From JANQFV01 sp964468185 (GTDB lineage: Bacteria > Planctomycetota > Phycisphaerae > UBA1845 > Fen-1342): a stretch of 64,000 nt of DNA. Under the pieces are notes generated by a model that was not told where the DNA came from, searched no databases, and saw only the letters and a list, made by a program, of their open reading frames with translations. The translations under genes and the position numbers were made by a program. Location of the stretch: assembly GCA_964468185.1 (NCBI GenBank), contig CAYXTR010000010.1:85805-149804 (forward strand). Direction: 5' to 3'. Positions 44,191 to 53,156 of this stretch are shown piece by piece (position 1 is the first letter of the stretch; each line of letters starts with the position of its first letter).

Positions 44191-45312
44191 ATGGGACGGA
44201 AGCGAGGCTTGTGGGTGGTTTGCGGTGCGATTCTGATCGTGGTTGTCGCGACTGTGCAGGCGGATGAGCCGGACTGGGAGGCTATGGACTACACGTCGCA
44301 CGCGGACTATCAGGCTGTTGACGGCAATGGCAATGGCACCTTCCCGCTCACCGATGCGGTCAAGCTGCGTGGCATCTGGCTGAACAAGCCGGAGCATTTC
44401 CTGGATCCGTCGCCGAGTGCGCCGGCGTTCATGGGCGGGCAGTGGCAGATCTGGGTACAGGCTGCTGATGAGGGTGATTTTGGCGGTACGGCGTGCTGGA
44501 TGGGGCAGTTTTACGGCAACCTGCCGTTCAATCCGCCGGAGGAGAGCTACTCGGATGCCGAATGGGTAGCGGAGCTGGAGCGGTTGAATCACGATCCGGT
44601 TACCGGGCTCGCGTTTGAGCGTGGCGATCTGGTTGAGATTCGCGCTCGCGCGCCCGGGTTGTACTACTCAGGCAAGACGAACGTCAATGAGCAGCATACC
44701 AACGACCCGATCAATGATTTTGATGTGTATCTGCTCGAGGCGGCGTATGGTTTGCCTCTGCCGGAGGTGATTACGCTGGCGGATGTGATGGATGAGGAGG
44801 GGGAGTGGATTTTTGATCCGAACCGGGCGTTTGGTGCGGAGCGCTATCAGAGCACGCTGGTGCGCGTCAATAACGTGCAGTTTGTTGATACGACTGAGTG
44901 GGGCACCAGTGCGTGGCTGGAGATTACGGATGCGACCGGCCGCGTGGTGCCGGTGCATCTGGGGCGCGGTGCGGGTATCGAGTCCTGCAACGTTGGAACG
45001 CAGCCGGTGGATCTGGTCGGCATCTGGGATCAGGAGGATGACGACCCGAGTGATGGGCTGAAGGATGGGTACTATCTGTGGGTGCCCGACTATGCGCGGT
45101 ACATCTTCCCGGTCGGGCAGCCGCCCGTGGGTGACATGAACTGTGACGGGGTGGTGGATTTTGATGATATCCAGCCGTTCATTCAGGCGCTGGGCGGTGA
45201 GGAGGCGTATCAGGCGGACTATCCGTGCTGTCACTGGTTGTATGGCGATGTGAATCAGGATGGGGCGGTGACGTTTGATGACATTGTGCCCTTTGTGGGG
45301 TTGTTTGAGTGA
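44191..45312 (+). CDS. Secreted protein with dockerin-like tail
   Basis: A 373-residue exported protein. The signal peptide is GLWVVCGAILIVVVATVQA. The central 270 residues, rich in Trp and Asp, have no recognised domain; an OB-like stretch around STLVRVNNVQFVDTTEW and AWLEITDATGRVVPVHLGRG is possible. The last 60 residues are the dockerin-like module: DMNCDGVVDFDDIQPFIQALGG, a Cys-Cys-His-Trp linker and DVNQDGAVTFDDIVPFV. It overlaps the pseudopilin gene by four bases. Confidence 0.78.
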   Translation: MGRKRGLWVVCGAILIVVVATVQADEPDWEAMDYTSHADYQAVDGNGNGTFPLTDAVKLRGIWLNKPEHFLDPSPSAPAFMGGQWQIWVQAADEGDFGGTACWMGQFYGNLPFNPPEESYSDAEWVAELERLNHDPVTGLAFERGDLVEIRARAPGLYYSGKTNVNEQHTNDPINDFDVYLLEAAYGLPLPEVITLADVMDEEGEWIFDPNRAFGAERYQSTLVRVNNVQFVDTTEWGTSAWLEITDATGRVVPVHLGRGAGIESCNVGTQPVDLVGIWDQEDDDPSDGLKDGYYLWVPDYARYIFPVGQPPVGDMNCDGVVDFDDIQPFIQALGGEEAYQADYPCCHWLYGDVNQDGAVTFDDIVPFVGLFE

Positions 45313-46037
45313 GGCGCATGCGGCGAGCTGCGACACGACGGTCGGTAGGATGGAATGCGCGGCGGGTGGCGTTCACGCTGATTGAGCTGCTGGTCGTGGT
45401 GGCGATCGTGGCGGTGCTGATCTCGATCCTGTTGCCGGCGCTGGGCAGGGCGCGGAAGGAAGCGCGGGTGGTGGTGGTGCATTCGGACCTGCGGCAGATT
45501 TGCCTGGCGCTGGATGGGTACGCGCTGGATAACCGCGACGACGTGCCGCCGACACGCGTGTCGTGTGCGGATGACGTGCAGTATCGTCTGCCGGTGGAGT
45601 TGGCGGAGGAGAAGTGGTTTGCACGGAATCATGAGCAGATCAGTGGCATTCCGCAGTCGGAGTTCTATGACGCGTTTGACCCGCAGCGGACGTATCGGTA
45701 TCGGGCGCCGGGGCCGGTGTGGGAGAATGGGACGTTTTATGATTGTGACTGGCCGCGGTCGCTGATGTGGGTGCCGGAGGATTTTCCGCAGTGTCGCAGT
45801 GAGGAGGGGGAGGTGTACTCGAATGCGCCCGGGGAGCCGGTGGCGCCGGTGTTGTACGCGGTGTGGAGCATCGGGCCGGACAAGCGGTCGGCGAAGTTTC
45901 CGCGGCTGGCGTATGATGGGTCGATCGATGCATTCAAGTTCCCGTTGCCACGGCAGTATTGGCTGGAGGATGCGGGGGGGGCGGGGTTGATTGTTCATTT
46001 CCGAGAGAGGAGGGGGGCGATGCACCGGAGTCCGTAG
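45309..46037 (+). CDS. Type II secretion/pilus-like pseudopilin
   Basis: A 242-residue prepilin-like protein. After a basic leader, the class III cleavage and methylation motif AFTLIELLVVVAIVAVLISILLPAL begins the N-terminal helix, with the Glu at position +5. The globular part has three Cys. GTG 45309 overlaps the preceding stop; an ATG three codons later is an alternative. Planctomycetes encode many such proteins and their roles are largely unknown. Coupling to the dockerin-tailed protein suggests the two act together at the cell surface. Confidence 0.85.
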   Translation: MRRMRRAATRRSVGWNARRVAFTLIELLVVVAIVAVLISILLPALGRARKEARVVVVHSDLRQICLALDGYALDNRDDVPPTRVSCADDVQYRLPVELAEEKWFARNHEQISGIPQSEFYDAFDPQRTYRYRAPGPVWENGTFYDCDWPRSLMWVPEDFPQCRSEEGEVYSNAPGEPVAPVLYAVWSIGPDKRSAKFPRLAYDGSIDAFKFPLPRQYWLEDAGGAGLIVHFRERRGAMHRSP

Positions 46038-46130
46038 TTCGGGGAGAGATCAAGAGCTCGAGAAAGAGGGGCGTGGAGTTCGGATTGGTTTTCGGAGGTT
46101 GCTAGTTGTTACGTTCCTGACGGAGCGGAG

Positions 46131-46157
46131 GTCGGTCCGCCGTCTGTGATGACCGAC
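46131..46157. terminator. Possible terminator between convergent genes
   Basis: GTCGGTC and GACCGAC pair across a 13-base loop between the pseudopilin and ribokinase genes. The stem is short and no T tract follows. Confidence 0.3.
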
Positions 46158-46179
46158 TGGAGGACGGTGTTCGGCGGGG

Positions 46180-47157
46180 TCAGGGGGCGAGGAGGGCTTC
46201 GAGCTGTTGGCGGGTGGGGAGGGATGGTTGGGCGCCGAGGTGGGTGCAGGCGCAGGCGCCGGCGGCGTTTGCTCGGCGAAGGGCTTCGGGGAGGGGGAGG
46301 TTGGCGGCGCGGGCTGCGGCGAGGGCGGCCGTAAAGGCGTCGCCGGCGGCGGTGGTATCGACGACGTTGACGTTGTGGGCGGGGACGTGGAGGTCGTGTT
46401 CGTCGTTGAGGAGGTAGGCGCCGGCCTGGCCGCGTTTGAGGACGACGGTGCGGGCGCCGCGCGCGCGAAGTCGGGTTGCGACGTCGCGCTGGCTGACGAT
46501 TGCGTCGGACTCGTGGTGTGTGGCGGGTGCTGCGCATGATTGCGATTGTGTGTTGTTCGCTGCGAGGAGCTGCTCCGCTTCGGACTCGTTGGGGGTGAGG
46601 ATGTCGACATCGAAGAGTTCCGGCGGGGCGCTGCCTGGCGCGGGGGCGGGGTCGAGGATGGTTTCGACAGCGTGTGCGCGGGCCAGGGCCAGGGTGTGGA
46701 GAACGGTGGCAAGCGGGAGCTCGAGCTGGACAAGGCAGACGCGGGCGCGGGCAATCAGATCCGCCGCGGCGTCGACGTCGGCGGGAGTTATGCAGGCGTT
46801 GGCGCCGGGGGCGACGCAGATGGCGTTTTCGCCGGAGTCGGCGACGACGATCAGCGCGACGCCCGTGGATGTGTTGGGGGTGGTGAGAAGGTGGTCGCAA
46901 TTAACGTTGGCGTGTTGCAGATTTGCGCGCAGCGTCGTGCCGAAGGGGTCGTCGCCGACGCGGCCGACGAGTGCGGTCGGGACTTCGAGTCGGGCGGCCG
47001 CGACGGCCTGGTTGGCACCTTTGCCGCCGGGGATGGTAGCGAAGCGGTTTCCGAGGATGGTTTGACCGGGTTGGGGGATGGCTGGGGCGGTGGCGACGAG
47101 GTCGATGTTGGCGGAGCCGACGACGACGATGTTGGGTTTGGCAGGAATTGCGCTCAT
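46180..47157 (-). CDS. rbsK: Ribokinase-family sugar kinase
   Basis: A 325-residue PfkB-type carbohydrate kinase. VVVGSANIDLVATAPAIPQPG and the PfkB-1 signature IPGGKGANQAVAAARL are N-terminal; the catalytic PfkB-2 signature VVDTTAAGDAFTAALA is C-terminal. The spacing and the GSANID start match ribokinase, which phosphorylates D-ribose at O5. There is an insert of about 25 residues after EQLLAANN, so length slightly exceeds the E. coli enzyme. No ribose transport genes are adjacent. Confidence 0.85.
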   Translation of the reverse strand: MSAIPAKPNIVVVGSANIDLVATAPAIPQPGQTILGNRFATIPGGKGANQAVAAARLEVPTALVGRVGDDPFGTTLRANLQHANVNCDHLLTTPNTSTGVALIVVADSGENAICVAPGANACITPADVDAAADLIARARVCLVQLELPLATVLHTLALARAHAVETILDPAPAPGSAPPELFDVDILTPNESEAEQLLAANNTQSQSCAAPATHHESDAIVSQRDVATRLRARGARTVVLKRGQAGAYLLNDEHDLHVPAHNVNVVDTTAAGDAFTAALAAARAANLPLPEALRRANAAGACACTHLGAQPSLPTRQQLEALLAP

Positions 47158-47271
47158 GGTTGAGTCTCGGGCGGTTCGGGGCTAGGATGCGTGAGGGTTA
47201 CCGGAGCTTAAATCAGCTTACATTTTGCATCGTAAGGCTTTGTGCGTTAAGCTTAACCGTGGAGATCGGAG

Positions 47272-47754
47272 GTGCCAGTCCTGATCGACGGCAACAACCT
47301 CCTGCATGCGGCCCAGAAGGTTGGTTCGGGGGAGCATCTTGTGGGTCGGTCCATGCTGTGCGACACGCTCGGGCAATGGGCCAGTCGATACAAGCAGCGT
47401 GTGCACATCGTGTTTGATGGCCCGGAACCGCCAGCGGCTTTGGCGGCCCAGATCGGGCATGCGAAGTTGCAGGTCAGTTTTAGTGGCGGTGGGGTCAGTG
47501 CGGATGAGGTCGTGATCGATCTGGTCGAGGCGGATTCGGCTGCGCGGCGATTGCTCGTGGTGTCTTCGGACCGGGCGATCGTGCGGGTGGCGAAGAGGCG
47601 GAAGGCTCGGCCGATGAAGGCGGAGGCGTTTTGGTTGCGTGTTGAGCGGGACCTGGCGCGGCCTTGGCCGGCGCCGATGGAGCCGGAGGAGAAGAGGCGG
47701 GGGCAGAGTCCGGACGCCACCGATGCGTGGCTGGATGAGTTCGGGCTCGGCTAG
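47272..47754 (+). CDS. NYN-domain (YacP/Rae1-like) putative RNase
   Basis: A 160-residue protein with an N-terminal PIN-like NYN domain: VLIDGNNLLHAAQ holds the first acidic residue, VHIVFDGPEPP the next, SADEVVIDLVE another, and VVSSDRAIVRVAKRRKA the last. This is the YacP/Rae1 family pattern, whose characterised Bacillus member cleaves mRNA at the ribosome. The C-terminal 40 residues are charged. GTG 47272 gives the shortest strand before the motif; its ribosome-binding site (GGAG) is close. Confidence 0.85.
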   Translation: MPVLIDGNNLLHAAQKVGSGEHLVGRSMLCDTLGQWASRYKQRVHIVFDGPEPPAALAAQIGHAKLQVSFSGGGVSADEVVIDLVEADSAARRLLVVSSDRAIVRVAKRRKARPMKAEAFWLRVERDLARPWPAPMEPEEKRRGQSPDATDAWLDEFGLG

Positions 47755-47827
47755 CTGCTTTGGCAGCGAACAACCTCTGGGCCGCGGGCATGTCCAAGCA
47801 CCCGTCGGCGAATGTAGGAGGCAACTC

Positions 47828-48238
47828 ATGCCGCAACGCGAATCCATGACGGAAAACGTGCCTCAAAGTCGGGAGAATCATGCGGCCGAGGCGTATACCC
47901 TTGGAGATCGGAGGTTTGAGCCGCGGCGCTCGGTTGCGTGTGACTTGTGGATGATTGATCACCATGGATCGACGGTGATGCGGTGTCACTGTGACCAGGT
48001 TTCGAATCACGGGCTGCGGCTGCGCGTGCCACTGGGGTATGGCGTTGCGGAGGGGCAGCGGTATGAGTTGCGGTCGCACTTGCCGGGCTCGGCGATGGCG
48101 GGATCGTTGGGACTCGTGGGGAGCCGCTGGGCGACGGTGGTGCGGACGCGGATGTGTCTGGAGGGGCACGAAGATTATCTGGAGGCGGGGGTGGTACTGG
48201 ATGTGCCCGAGGCGATGTTGCCCCGGCGAATCAGTTAG
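47828..48238 (+). CDS. Small PilZ-like protein
   Basis: A 136-residue protein. RRSVACDLWMIDH, DQVSNHGLRLRVPLGYGVAEGQRYELR and WATVVRTRMCLEGHEDYLEAGVVLD follow the strand order of PilZ domains (R...S..G...V......G). The usual c-di-GMP residues RxxxR and D/NxSxxG are only partly kept (RRFEPRRS; QVSNHG), so nucleotide binding is uncertain. ATG 47828 has GGAGG upstream; the longer frame from 47639 overlaps the NYN gene. Confidence 0.6.
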   Translation: MPQRESMTENVPQSRENHAAEAYTLGDRRFEPRRSVACDLWMIDHHGSTVMRCHCDQVSNHGLRLRVPLGYGVAEGQRYELRSHLPGSAMAGSLGLVGSRWATVVRTRMCLEGHEDYLEAGVVLDVPEAMLPRRIS

Positions 48239-48264
48239 ACGACGTTTCTCCGTGTTTTTCGCAT

Positions 48265-48303
48265 AGGACGCCGGCCGGCCTGCGTGGGGCCCGTCGGCGT
48301 CCT
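48265..48303 (+). terminator. Hairpin after the PilZ-like gene
   Basis: AGGACGCCG and CGGCGTCCT pair over 9 bp around an inner GGCC/GGCC stem. It starts 27 bases after the stop codon; the run after it is only weakly T-rich. Confidence 0.5.
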
Positions 48304-48429
48304 GGCTGTTTGGTGGGCTGGGCGTTTGCCGGGGTGGTGCTGCGAGCGGGGTGGATTCGGCTTAACATGTGTTATGGCATGCGCGGTGTGCGCTGTGGTG
48401 TTGGGCCCTCTTGGTGATGTGTTTTTGCG

Positions 48430-48729
48430 ATGAGCGAGAAGAAGATTCCTGAAATCTGTGATTATGACTGTCCGTTTGCCGATTTTCCGCCGGCGGAGAC
48501 GGCGGGGATATGCCGGACGATGTCGGCAGTGTGGTGCAAGAAGCTGACGGAGCTGGTGAACAAGAACACGCCGTGTGAATGGCGGCAACGGGGGAAGCCG
48601 GGGGGGAGGCAGGCTGCGCGGAAGACTGCGACGCGCAAGTCGACGGGCAAGAAGAAGGCGACGGCGAAGACGGGGGGGCGCAAAGCCGCGACGCGGAAGA
48701 AGGTGAAGGGGAAGTCGGCGAAGAAGTGA
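48430..48729 (+). CDS. Cys-rich small protein with histone H1-like basic tail
   Basis: A 99-residue protein in two parts. Residues 1-52 carry five Cys (CDYDCPFADFP, GICRTM, VWCKKL and TPCEWR), enough for a small metal site or disulfides. Residues 53-99 are Lys/Ala/Arg/Thr repeats (RKTATRKSTGKKKATAKTGG, VKGKSAKK) like the C-terminal tail of histone H1 or bacterial Hc1-type nucleoid proteins. It probably binds DNA or RNA. It is 118 bases upstream of the ubiD-family gene. The family is not recognised. Confidence 0.6.
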   Translation: MSEKKIPEICDYDCPFADFPPAETAGICRTMSAVWCKKLTELVNKNTPCEWRQRGKPGGRQAARKTATRKSTGKKKATAKTGGRKAATRKKVKGKSAKK

Positions 48730-48846
48730 GGCGGGCTTGTGATGTGCTGCGGCTGACGTGCGCGGCTCGACGTGGGGGTGTAATCAGCATGAGGGGGTAT
48801 ACTGCTGCCTGCTGGAATTGAGTGGTGTCTCGGAAAGGAGGCCGGT

Positions 48847-50295
48847 GTGCCGGCGGCGGACTTGCAGAGCTTCATCGCGGAACTCGAGCAGCGGGGGTGG
48901 CTGAAGCGGATTAACGCCGAAGTGGATCCGATCCTCGAAATCACCGAGATTGCGGACCGGGTGATGAAGGCGGGCGGGCCGGCACTGCTGTTCGAGCGCG
49001 TGCGCGGGTCCAAGTTCCCACTGATCATCAACACGTTCGGGTCGCAGGAGCGGATGTGCCTGGCGCTGGGGTCTGGGAGCTTCGACGAAGTCGCCGCGCG
49101 GGTGAAGAACATCATCAAGCCGGAGATTCCGACGACGCTCATGCAAAAGCTGCGAAAGTTGCCGGAGCTGGCGCAGTTGGGGAGCCTGCCGCCGAAGGTC
49201 GTGGGGCGGGGCGCGTGTCAGGAAGTGGTGCTGACGGACGAGGCGGACTTGTTCAAGCTGCCGGTGATTCAGTGCTGGCCGGACGATGGCGGACGGTACA
49301 TCACGCTGGGCGGTGTGTTCAGCAAGCATCCGGAAGCCGGCGACCGCAACGTCGGGATGTACCGTGTGCAGCTCTTCGAGCCGAAGCTGGCGGCGATGCA
49401 CTGGCATATGCACCATGATGGGGCACGGCATTATCGGGCGTACAAGGAGCGCGGTGAGCGGATGCCGGCGGCGATTGCGTTGGGCGGGCCGGCGATTCTG
49501 CCTTATGCGGCGACGTGCCCGCTGCCGCCGGGGATTGATGAGTGCTTGTTTGCAGGCTTCCTGCAAGGGCGGGCACTGGAGCTGGTGCCGTGCGTGACGC
49601 AGAAGGACATCGAGGTACCGGCGTCGGCGGAGTTTGTGATTGAGGGGTATATCGATCCGGCGGAGGAGCTGGTGCTGGAGGGGCCGTTTGGGGATCACAC
49701 TGGTTTCTATTCGCTGGCGGACTACTTCCCGCGGTTTCATGTGACTGCAATCACGCATCGGCGGCAGCCGGTGTATCCGACGACGATTGTGGGCAAGCCG
49801 CCGATGGAGGATTACTGGCTGGGCAAGGCGACGGAACGGATCTTCCTGCCGCTGTTGCAGATGATTGTGCCGGATGTGATTGATTACAGCCTGCCGATGT
49901 TCGGGTGTTTTCACAATTGTGTGTTCGTGAAGATTCGGAAGGAGTATCCGTACCAGGCGCGGCGGGTGATGCATGCGTTGTGGGGTGCGGGTCAGATGTC
50001 GCTGACGAAGATCATCGTGGTCGTGGATGCGCATGTGGACGTGCACGATGAGCAGGCGGTGCTGTTCCAGCTTTGCAGCAATGTGGATCCGCGGCGGGAT
50101 ATCGAGTTTGTGACGGGTCCGGTGGACATACTGGATCATGCGTCGCCGGTATGCGGGGCGGGGAGCAAGATGGGGATTGATGCGACGCGGAAGATCGCGG
50201 GTGAGGGGCAGGTGCGGGAGTGGCCGGAAGAGCTGGAGATGAGTGATGAGATTCGCCGGCTGGTGGATGGGCGTTGGGGGGAGTATGGGTTTTGA
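48847..50295 (+). CDS. ubiD: UbiD-family decarboxylase
   Basis: A 482-residue prenyl-FMN-dependent decarboxylase of the UbiD/MenA-pathway type. ADLQSFIAELEQRGWLKRINAEVDP is the family start. KGRALELVP-like text (FLQGRALELVPCVT), the catalytic EGPFGDHTGFYS, KPPMEDYWLGKATERIFLPLLQ and LTKIIVVVDAHVDVHDEQAV follow in order. The quinone precursor (ubiquinone or menaquinone) cannot be fixed; planctomycetes usually make menaquinone. GTG 48847 has AGGAGG upstream. No UbiX prenyltransferase gene is adjacent. Confidence 0.9.
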   Translation: MPAADLQSFIAELEQRGWLKRINAEVDPILEITEIADRVMKAGGPALLFERVRGSKFPLIINTFGSQERMCLALGSGSFDEVAARVKNIIKPEIPTTLMQKLRKLPELAQLGSLPPKVVGRGACQEVVLTDEADLFKLPVIQCWPDDGGRYITLGGVFSKHPEAGDRNVGMYRVQLFEPKLAAMHWHMHHDGARHYRAYKERGERMPAAIALGGPAILPYAATCPLPPGIDECLFAGFLQGRALELVPCVTQKDIEVPASAEFVIEGYIDPAEELVLEGPFGDHTGFYSLADYFPRFHVTAITHRRQPVYPTTIVGKPPMEDYWLGKATERIFLPLLQMIVPDVIDYSLPMFGCFHNCVFVKIRKEYPYQARRVMHALWGAGQMSLTKIIVVVDAHVDVHDEQAVLFQLCSNVDPRRDIEFVTGPVDILDHASPVCGAGSKMGIDATRKIAGEGQVREWPEELEMSDEIRRLVDGRWGEYGF

Positions 50296-50617
50296 CGGGG
50301 GGGCGCTGATTCGTTGGCCGACAAGAGTGGGAATCGCTGAGATTCAGGTGGATCCTGTTGCGCGGTGGCGGGGATTGGCGGTATACCGGGCGGCAGATAA
50401 AGGACGGTACGGGGTATGATGACGGGGCACCCCGAAACGCTGACGTCGGTTCTCTGTCCACGATGTGGCGGGGCGGACCTGGAAGATGAAGATCGCGTGA
50501 GCATCGGAGGCTGAAGCAGCGTGTATTGCGTGTTGCGGCGTGGGGCCGGGTAGAACCGGGCCGCAGCGGGTATACTGGTTGCGTGTTGGTTTTCTGGGGG
50601 TGGGTGGAGGATTTGGC
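50296..50617. other. Intergenic region between ubiD and the Eis-like gene
   Basis: This 322-base gap holds one small plausible frame (50416-50514, listed separately) and a TATACC/TATACT pair of possible -10 elements at 50384 and 50572. No other gene is supported. Confidence 0.4.
50416..50514 (+). CDS. Possible 32-residue zinc-knuckle peptide
   Basis: A short frame starts at a double ATG and contains VLCPRCGGADLEDED, a single CPxCG knuckle as found at the start of zinc-ribbon proteins. Only one Cys pair is present. It could be a true micro-protein or the truncated start of a longer gene. Confidence 0.3.
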   Translation: MMTGHPETLTSVLCPRCGGADLEDEDRVSIGG

Positions 50618-51793
50618 GTGGGTGTGGAGTTCGGGCCGCTGCGGGATGACGCAGAGTTGGGGAAGCTGGGGGATTTGTTTCACGAGGCGTTTCTCGTGTC
50701 GCCGGAGCGGACCGAGAAGTACGTCACGCACATCGGGCGGGAGAATTTGCGTGCGGTGCGCGTGGGTGGAGACGTGGTCGGCGGGTTGGCGCTGATGCCG
50801 AAGGGGCAGTTTTTTGGGGGGCGGTCGGTGCCGATGGTGGGGATTGCGGCGGTGACCGTGACATCGGGGCAGCGGGCGCGAGGGACGGCGACGGAGATGA
50901 TGTCGGCGATGCTGCGGGAGCAGTATGAGCGGGGGATGGCGCTGTCGACGTTGTACGCGGCGACGACGCCGTTGTATCGGCGGGTGGGGTATGAGCAGGG
51001 TGGATTGAATCTGGAAGTATCGATGTTGACGCGGGATATCGATCTGCGTGATCGGACGTGGGAAGTTCGGCGGGCGACGGCAGCGGATGAGGAGGCGGTG
51101 CGGGGCGTGTGGGCGGAGTTCGCACGGGGGGCGTCCGGCAACGTGGACCGGGCGGAGGTGAACTGGTGGCGGGTGCACGAGCATCGGGATGAGGAGACGG
51201 AAGGCTGGGTGGTTTGCGACGGGGGACGCGTGGAGGGGTACGCGTTTGTGCTTTATCGGCCGAATGCGGAGGGGATGCATGATCTGCTCGTGCATGACTG
51301 GGCGGTGACGACGCGCGGGGCGGCGCGGCGACTGGTGACGTATTTCGCGGACCAGCGGACGATGCGGGATCGCGTGACGTGGTCGGCGGGCGTATGTGAT
51401 CCGCTGCTGGCGCAGCTCGGGGAGACGCGGTACGTGACGGTGACGGTGAAGCCGACGTTCATGTTGCGGATTGTTGATGTGTGGCGGGCCCTGGAGGCAC
51501 GGGGGTATCCCCCGGGAGTGGCGGGGGAGATTCACTTCGAGGTGCGGGATGATGTGCTGGCGGGGAATCAGAGACGGCTGCTGCTGACGGTGGCGGAGGG
51601 CTGCGGGACGGTGCGGGAGGGAGGCGAAGGGCGGCTGGTGATCGATGTGCGGGCGCTGGCGACGCTGTACAGCGGGTGGCGCGGGCCGCGGGAGGTGATG
51701 CTGGCGGGTGGAGCGGAGATGGATGACGAGACGGCGGCGGTGGCCACGCGGGTATTCGCGGGGCCGACGCCGTGGATGATGGACATGTTCTAG
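50618..51793 (+). CDS. Eis-like GNAT acetyltransferase with SCP2-like C-terminus
   Basis: About 391 residues in the three-part Eis layout: a first GNAT domain with VPMVGIAAVTVTSGQRARGTATEMM and LYRRVGYEQGG, a second GNAT-like domain (TWEVRRATAADEEAVRGVW, YAFVLYRP, RLVTYFADQRTMRD) and a C-terminal sterol-carrier-like region (GEIHFEVRDDVLAGNQRRLLL, LVIDVRALATLYSGW). The chain ends with an aromatic/acidic PWMMDMF, and in Eis the C-terminal carboxylate is catalytic. GTG 50618 has GGAGG seven bases upstream. The acceptor is unknown. Confidence 0.82.
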   Translation: MGVEFGPLRDDAELGKLGDLFHEAFLVSPERTEKYVTHIGRENLRAVRVGGDVVGGLALMPKGQFFGGRSVPMVGIAAVTVTSGQRARGTATEMMSAMLREQYERGMALSTLYAATTPLYRRVGYEQGGLNLEVSMLTRDIDLRDRTWEVRRATAADEEAVRGVWAEFARGASGNVDRAEVNWWRVHEHRDEETEGWVVCDGGRVEGYAFVLYRPNAEGMHDLLVHDWAVTTRGAARRLVTYFADQRTMRDRVTWSAGVCDPLLAQLGETRYVTVTVKPTFMLRIVDVWRALEARGYPPGVAGEIHFEVRDDVLAGNQRRLLLTVAEGCGTVREGGEGRLVIDVRALATLYSGWRGPREVMLAGGAEMDDETAAVATRVFAGPTPWMMDMF

Positions 51794-51959
51794 GGCGGAT
51801 GAGGTACTGGCGGGCGGGGGCGGGAGGCTGGTGGCTCGGCTGGGTCGTGTTATACTACAATGTCTGCGACCGTTGCGGCGCTCGCTGTGGGGGCGAGAGC
51901 GGGTGTCGGGGCGAGCGCGAGCCGTTTTTGGTCCGTGATGCGTACGGAGGACCCCGCCG

Positions 51960-53117
51960 ATGTCGGATGCACCCATTGAAGTTGATAACAAAGAGGACGG
52001 CAAGGACGGTAAGAAGCGTCTGATGCTGTACAAGTATTTCAAAACGGTCATCAAGATGCAGGTGTCGGACCTGCACCTGAAGGCCGGATCGCCGCCGAAC
52101 ATCCGGATGAAGGGTGATCTGCGACCGCTCCAGGGTGGGCCGCTGTCGGGCGAGCAGATTCGGGAGGGGATCTTTGAGTTGCTGAGTGAGAAGCAGCAGC
52201 AAATTTATGATGAGAAGGGCGCGATCGACTTTGCGTATGACGTGGGGCCGCAGGGGGATGCTGACCGTTTTCGTGTGAACGCGTTTCAGCAGCGGGGGAA
52301 GATGTCGGTGGCGGCGCGGCGGGTGAATCGCGACATCAAGAACTTCAAGGAGCTGTACCTGCCCGACTCGCTGGAGGACATTTCGAACTTCAATCAGGGG
52401 ATGGTGCTGCTGGCGGGGATCACGGGTTCGGGTAAGAGCACGACCATTGCGGCGATGATTGACTACATCAATCAGCGGCTGCCGGTGCACATTGTGACGA
52501 TTGAGGATCCGATCGAGTATTTGTTCACGGACAAGAAGGCGGTGATCAATCAGCGCGAAGTCGGGATCGATGTGCAGAACTTCCATGATGCGCTGAAGTA
52601 CCTGATGCGTGAGGATCCGGACATCGTGCTGATTGGTGAGATGCGTGATATTGAGACGTTCAGCGCGGCGGTGCACGCGGCGGAGACGGGCCACCTGGTG
52701 TTCGGCACGATCCACGCGTCGAGTTCATCGCAGACGATTTCGCGCATCCTGGACCTGTTCCCGGCGCATGAGCGAAAGTCGGTGCGGCAGGCGCTGGAGT
52801 TCAATCTGAAGGCGATTATCTGCCAGAAGCTGATTCCGAGCGTACGGGACAACATCCCGGTGTTGCCGACGTGCGAAGTCATGATCGCGAATGCGTCGGT
52901 CAGGAAGCTGATTCGTGAGGAGCGCGACGCGGAGATCATCGATGTCATCCGGGCGTCACTCGCCGACGGCATGATTGACTTCACGTCACACCTGAAGTAT
53001 CTGGTTGACGAGGGCTTCATTGACCATGCGACGGCGTATGAAGCTGCTCCGAACCCCGACGAACTGAAGATGGCCCTCAAGGGTATTACGTCGGGCAAGT
53101 CGGCGATTCTGGGTTAG
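51960..53117 (+). CDS. pilT: PilT-type retraction ATPase
   Basis: A 385-residue hexameric ATPase of the type IV pilus retraction family. QVSDLHLKAGSPPNIRMKGDLRPL is the PAS-like N-domain; Walker A is LLAGITGSGKSTT, the Asp box VTIEDPIEYLF, Walker B DPDIVLIGEMRD and the His box VFGTIHASSSSQT. All catalytic residues are present. It is first in a three-gene operon with a degenerate secretion-ATPase homologue and a CvpA-like membrane protein. No pilin, PilB, PilC or PilQ gene is in the window. GGAGG lies 12 bases before the ATG. Confidence 0.92.
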   Translation: MSDAPIEVDNKEDGKDGKKRLMLYKYFKTVIKMQVSDLHLKAGSPPNIRMKGDLRPLQGGPLSGEQIREGIFELLSEKQQQIYDEKGAIDFAYDVGPQGDADRFRVNAFQQRGKMSVAARRVNRDIKNFKELYLPDSLEDISNFNQGMVLLAGITGSGKSTTIAAMIDYINQRLPVHIVTIEDPIEYLFTDKKAVINQREVGIDVQNFHDALKYLMREDPDIVLIGEMRDIETFSAAVHAAETGHLVFGTIHASSSSQTISRILDLFPAHERKSVRQALEFNLKAIICQKLIPSVRDNIPVLPTCEVMIANASVRKLIREERDAEIIDVIRASLADGMIDFTSHLKYLVDEGFIDHATAYEAAPNPDELKMALKGITSGKSAILG

Positions 53118-53156
53118 GATCGGCGCCGCCGGCCGCAGGCGGTATCAGGAGTTGCC

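Noticed and set aside
45255..46025. Long minus-strand open frame opposite the pseudopilin
   Set aside because: Its translation is rich in Arg, His and Pro, the signature of an antisense shadow of a high-GC gene; the + strand frame has a clear pilin motif.
48784..50139. 451-codon minus-strand frame opposite the ubiD-family gene
   Set aside because: Composition is dominated by Arg/His/Leu/Gln, and the + strand encodes a complete UbiD-type protein.
50012..52102. 696-codon minus-strand frame spanning the Eis-like and pilT starts
   Set aside because: It crosses several genes on the other strand, has shadow-like composition and no domain signal.
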